This document shows positions 5,179 to 5,179 of a stretch of 5,179 nt of DNA, in pieces. Within the stretch, counting starts at the first letter, position 1; each line of letters begins with the position of its first letter. A model generated the notes under the pieces. That model worked only from the letters and a program-made list of their open reading frames with translations, did not search any database and was not told the DNA's origin. Source of the DNA: SLAN01 sp964565375 (lineage in GTDB: Bacteria > Spirochaetota > Spirochaetia > DSM-27196 > SKKC01); assembly GCA_964565375.1 (NCBI GenBank), contig CAZMEV010000166.1:1-5179 (forward strand), written 5' to 3'. A program made the position numbers and the translations under genes.

Positions 5179-5179
5179 A

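Overview
The window is 5,179 bases of ordinary-looking bacterial chromosome of moderate GC content. It carries five complete protein genes, a sixth that reaches the right edge, and one tRNA gene. The coding genes use TGA, TAA and TAG stops and one probable GTG start. The tRNA does not encode its CCA end. The lineage cannot be fixed from this window. The membrane-bound TlpA-like redoxin and the lack of plasmid or phage genes fit a free-living bacterium's core or near-core genome. No transposase, integrase, CRISPR array or phage gene was seen.

Layout from left to right: a TatD-family metal-dependent hydrolase (minus, 25-834); tRNA-Leu(UAA) (plus, 892-977), divergent from tatD; a 12-helix major facilitator transporter (minus, 959-2263), whose last codons and stop lie antisense inside the tRNA; a GC-rich, repeat-rich and strongly base-pairing non-coding stretch (about 2264-2480) followed by an AT-rich divergent promoter region (about 2510-2560); a membrane-anchored TlpA/ResA-like thioredoxin protein (plus, 2560-3441); a HAD-superfamily phosphatase (minus, about 3372-4073) converging on and overlapping the redoxin gene by 70 bases; a 427-base stretch with no convincing gene but a perfect TATAATG/CATTATA inverted repeat; and a GNAT acetyltransferase (minus, 4501 to about 5178).

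The genes do not form an obvious pathway. They look like independent housekeeping and accessory units: nucleic-acid quality control (TatD), translation (tRNA-Leu), solute transport (MFS), envelope thiol-disulfide chemistry (redoxin), small phosphate-ester hydrolysis (HAD) and acetyl transfer (GNAT). The MFS and redoxin genes diverge from candidate promoters that physically overlap, so those two may be regulated together.

The points most worth a second look are the structured GC-rich element in the MFS leader, the overlapping divergent promoters with a CATATTGT direct repeat, the Lgt-like look of the redoxin's membrane domain, the GNAT domain standing alone although it resembles the N-terminal half of GNAT-nitrilase fusion proteins, and the MFS-tRNA 3' antisense overlap. 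I did not find convincing evidence for a new multi-gene system.
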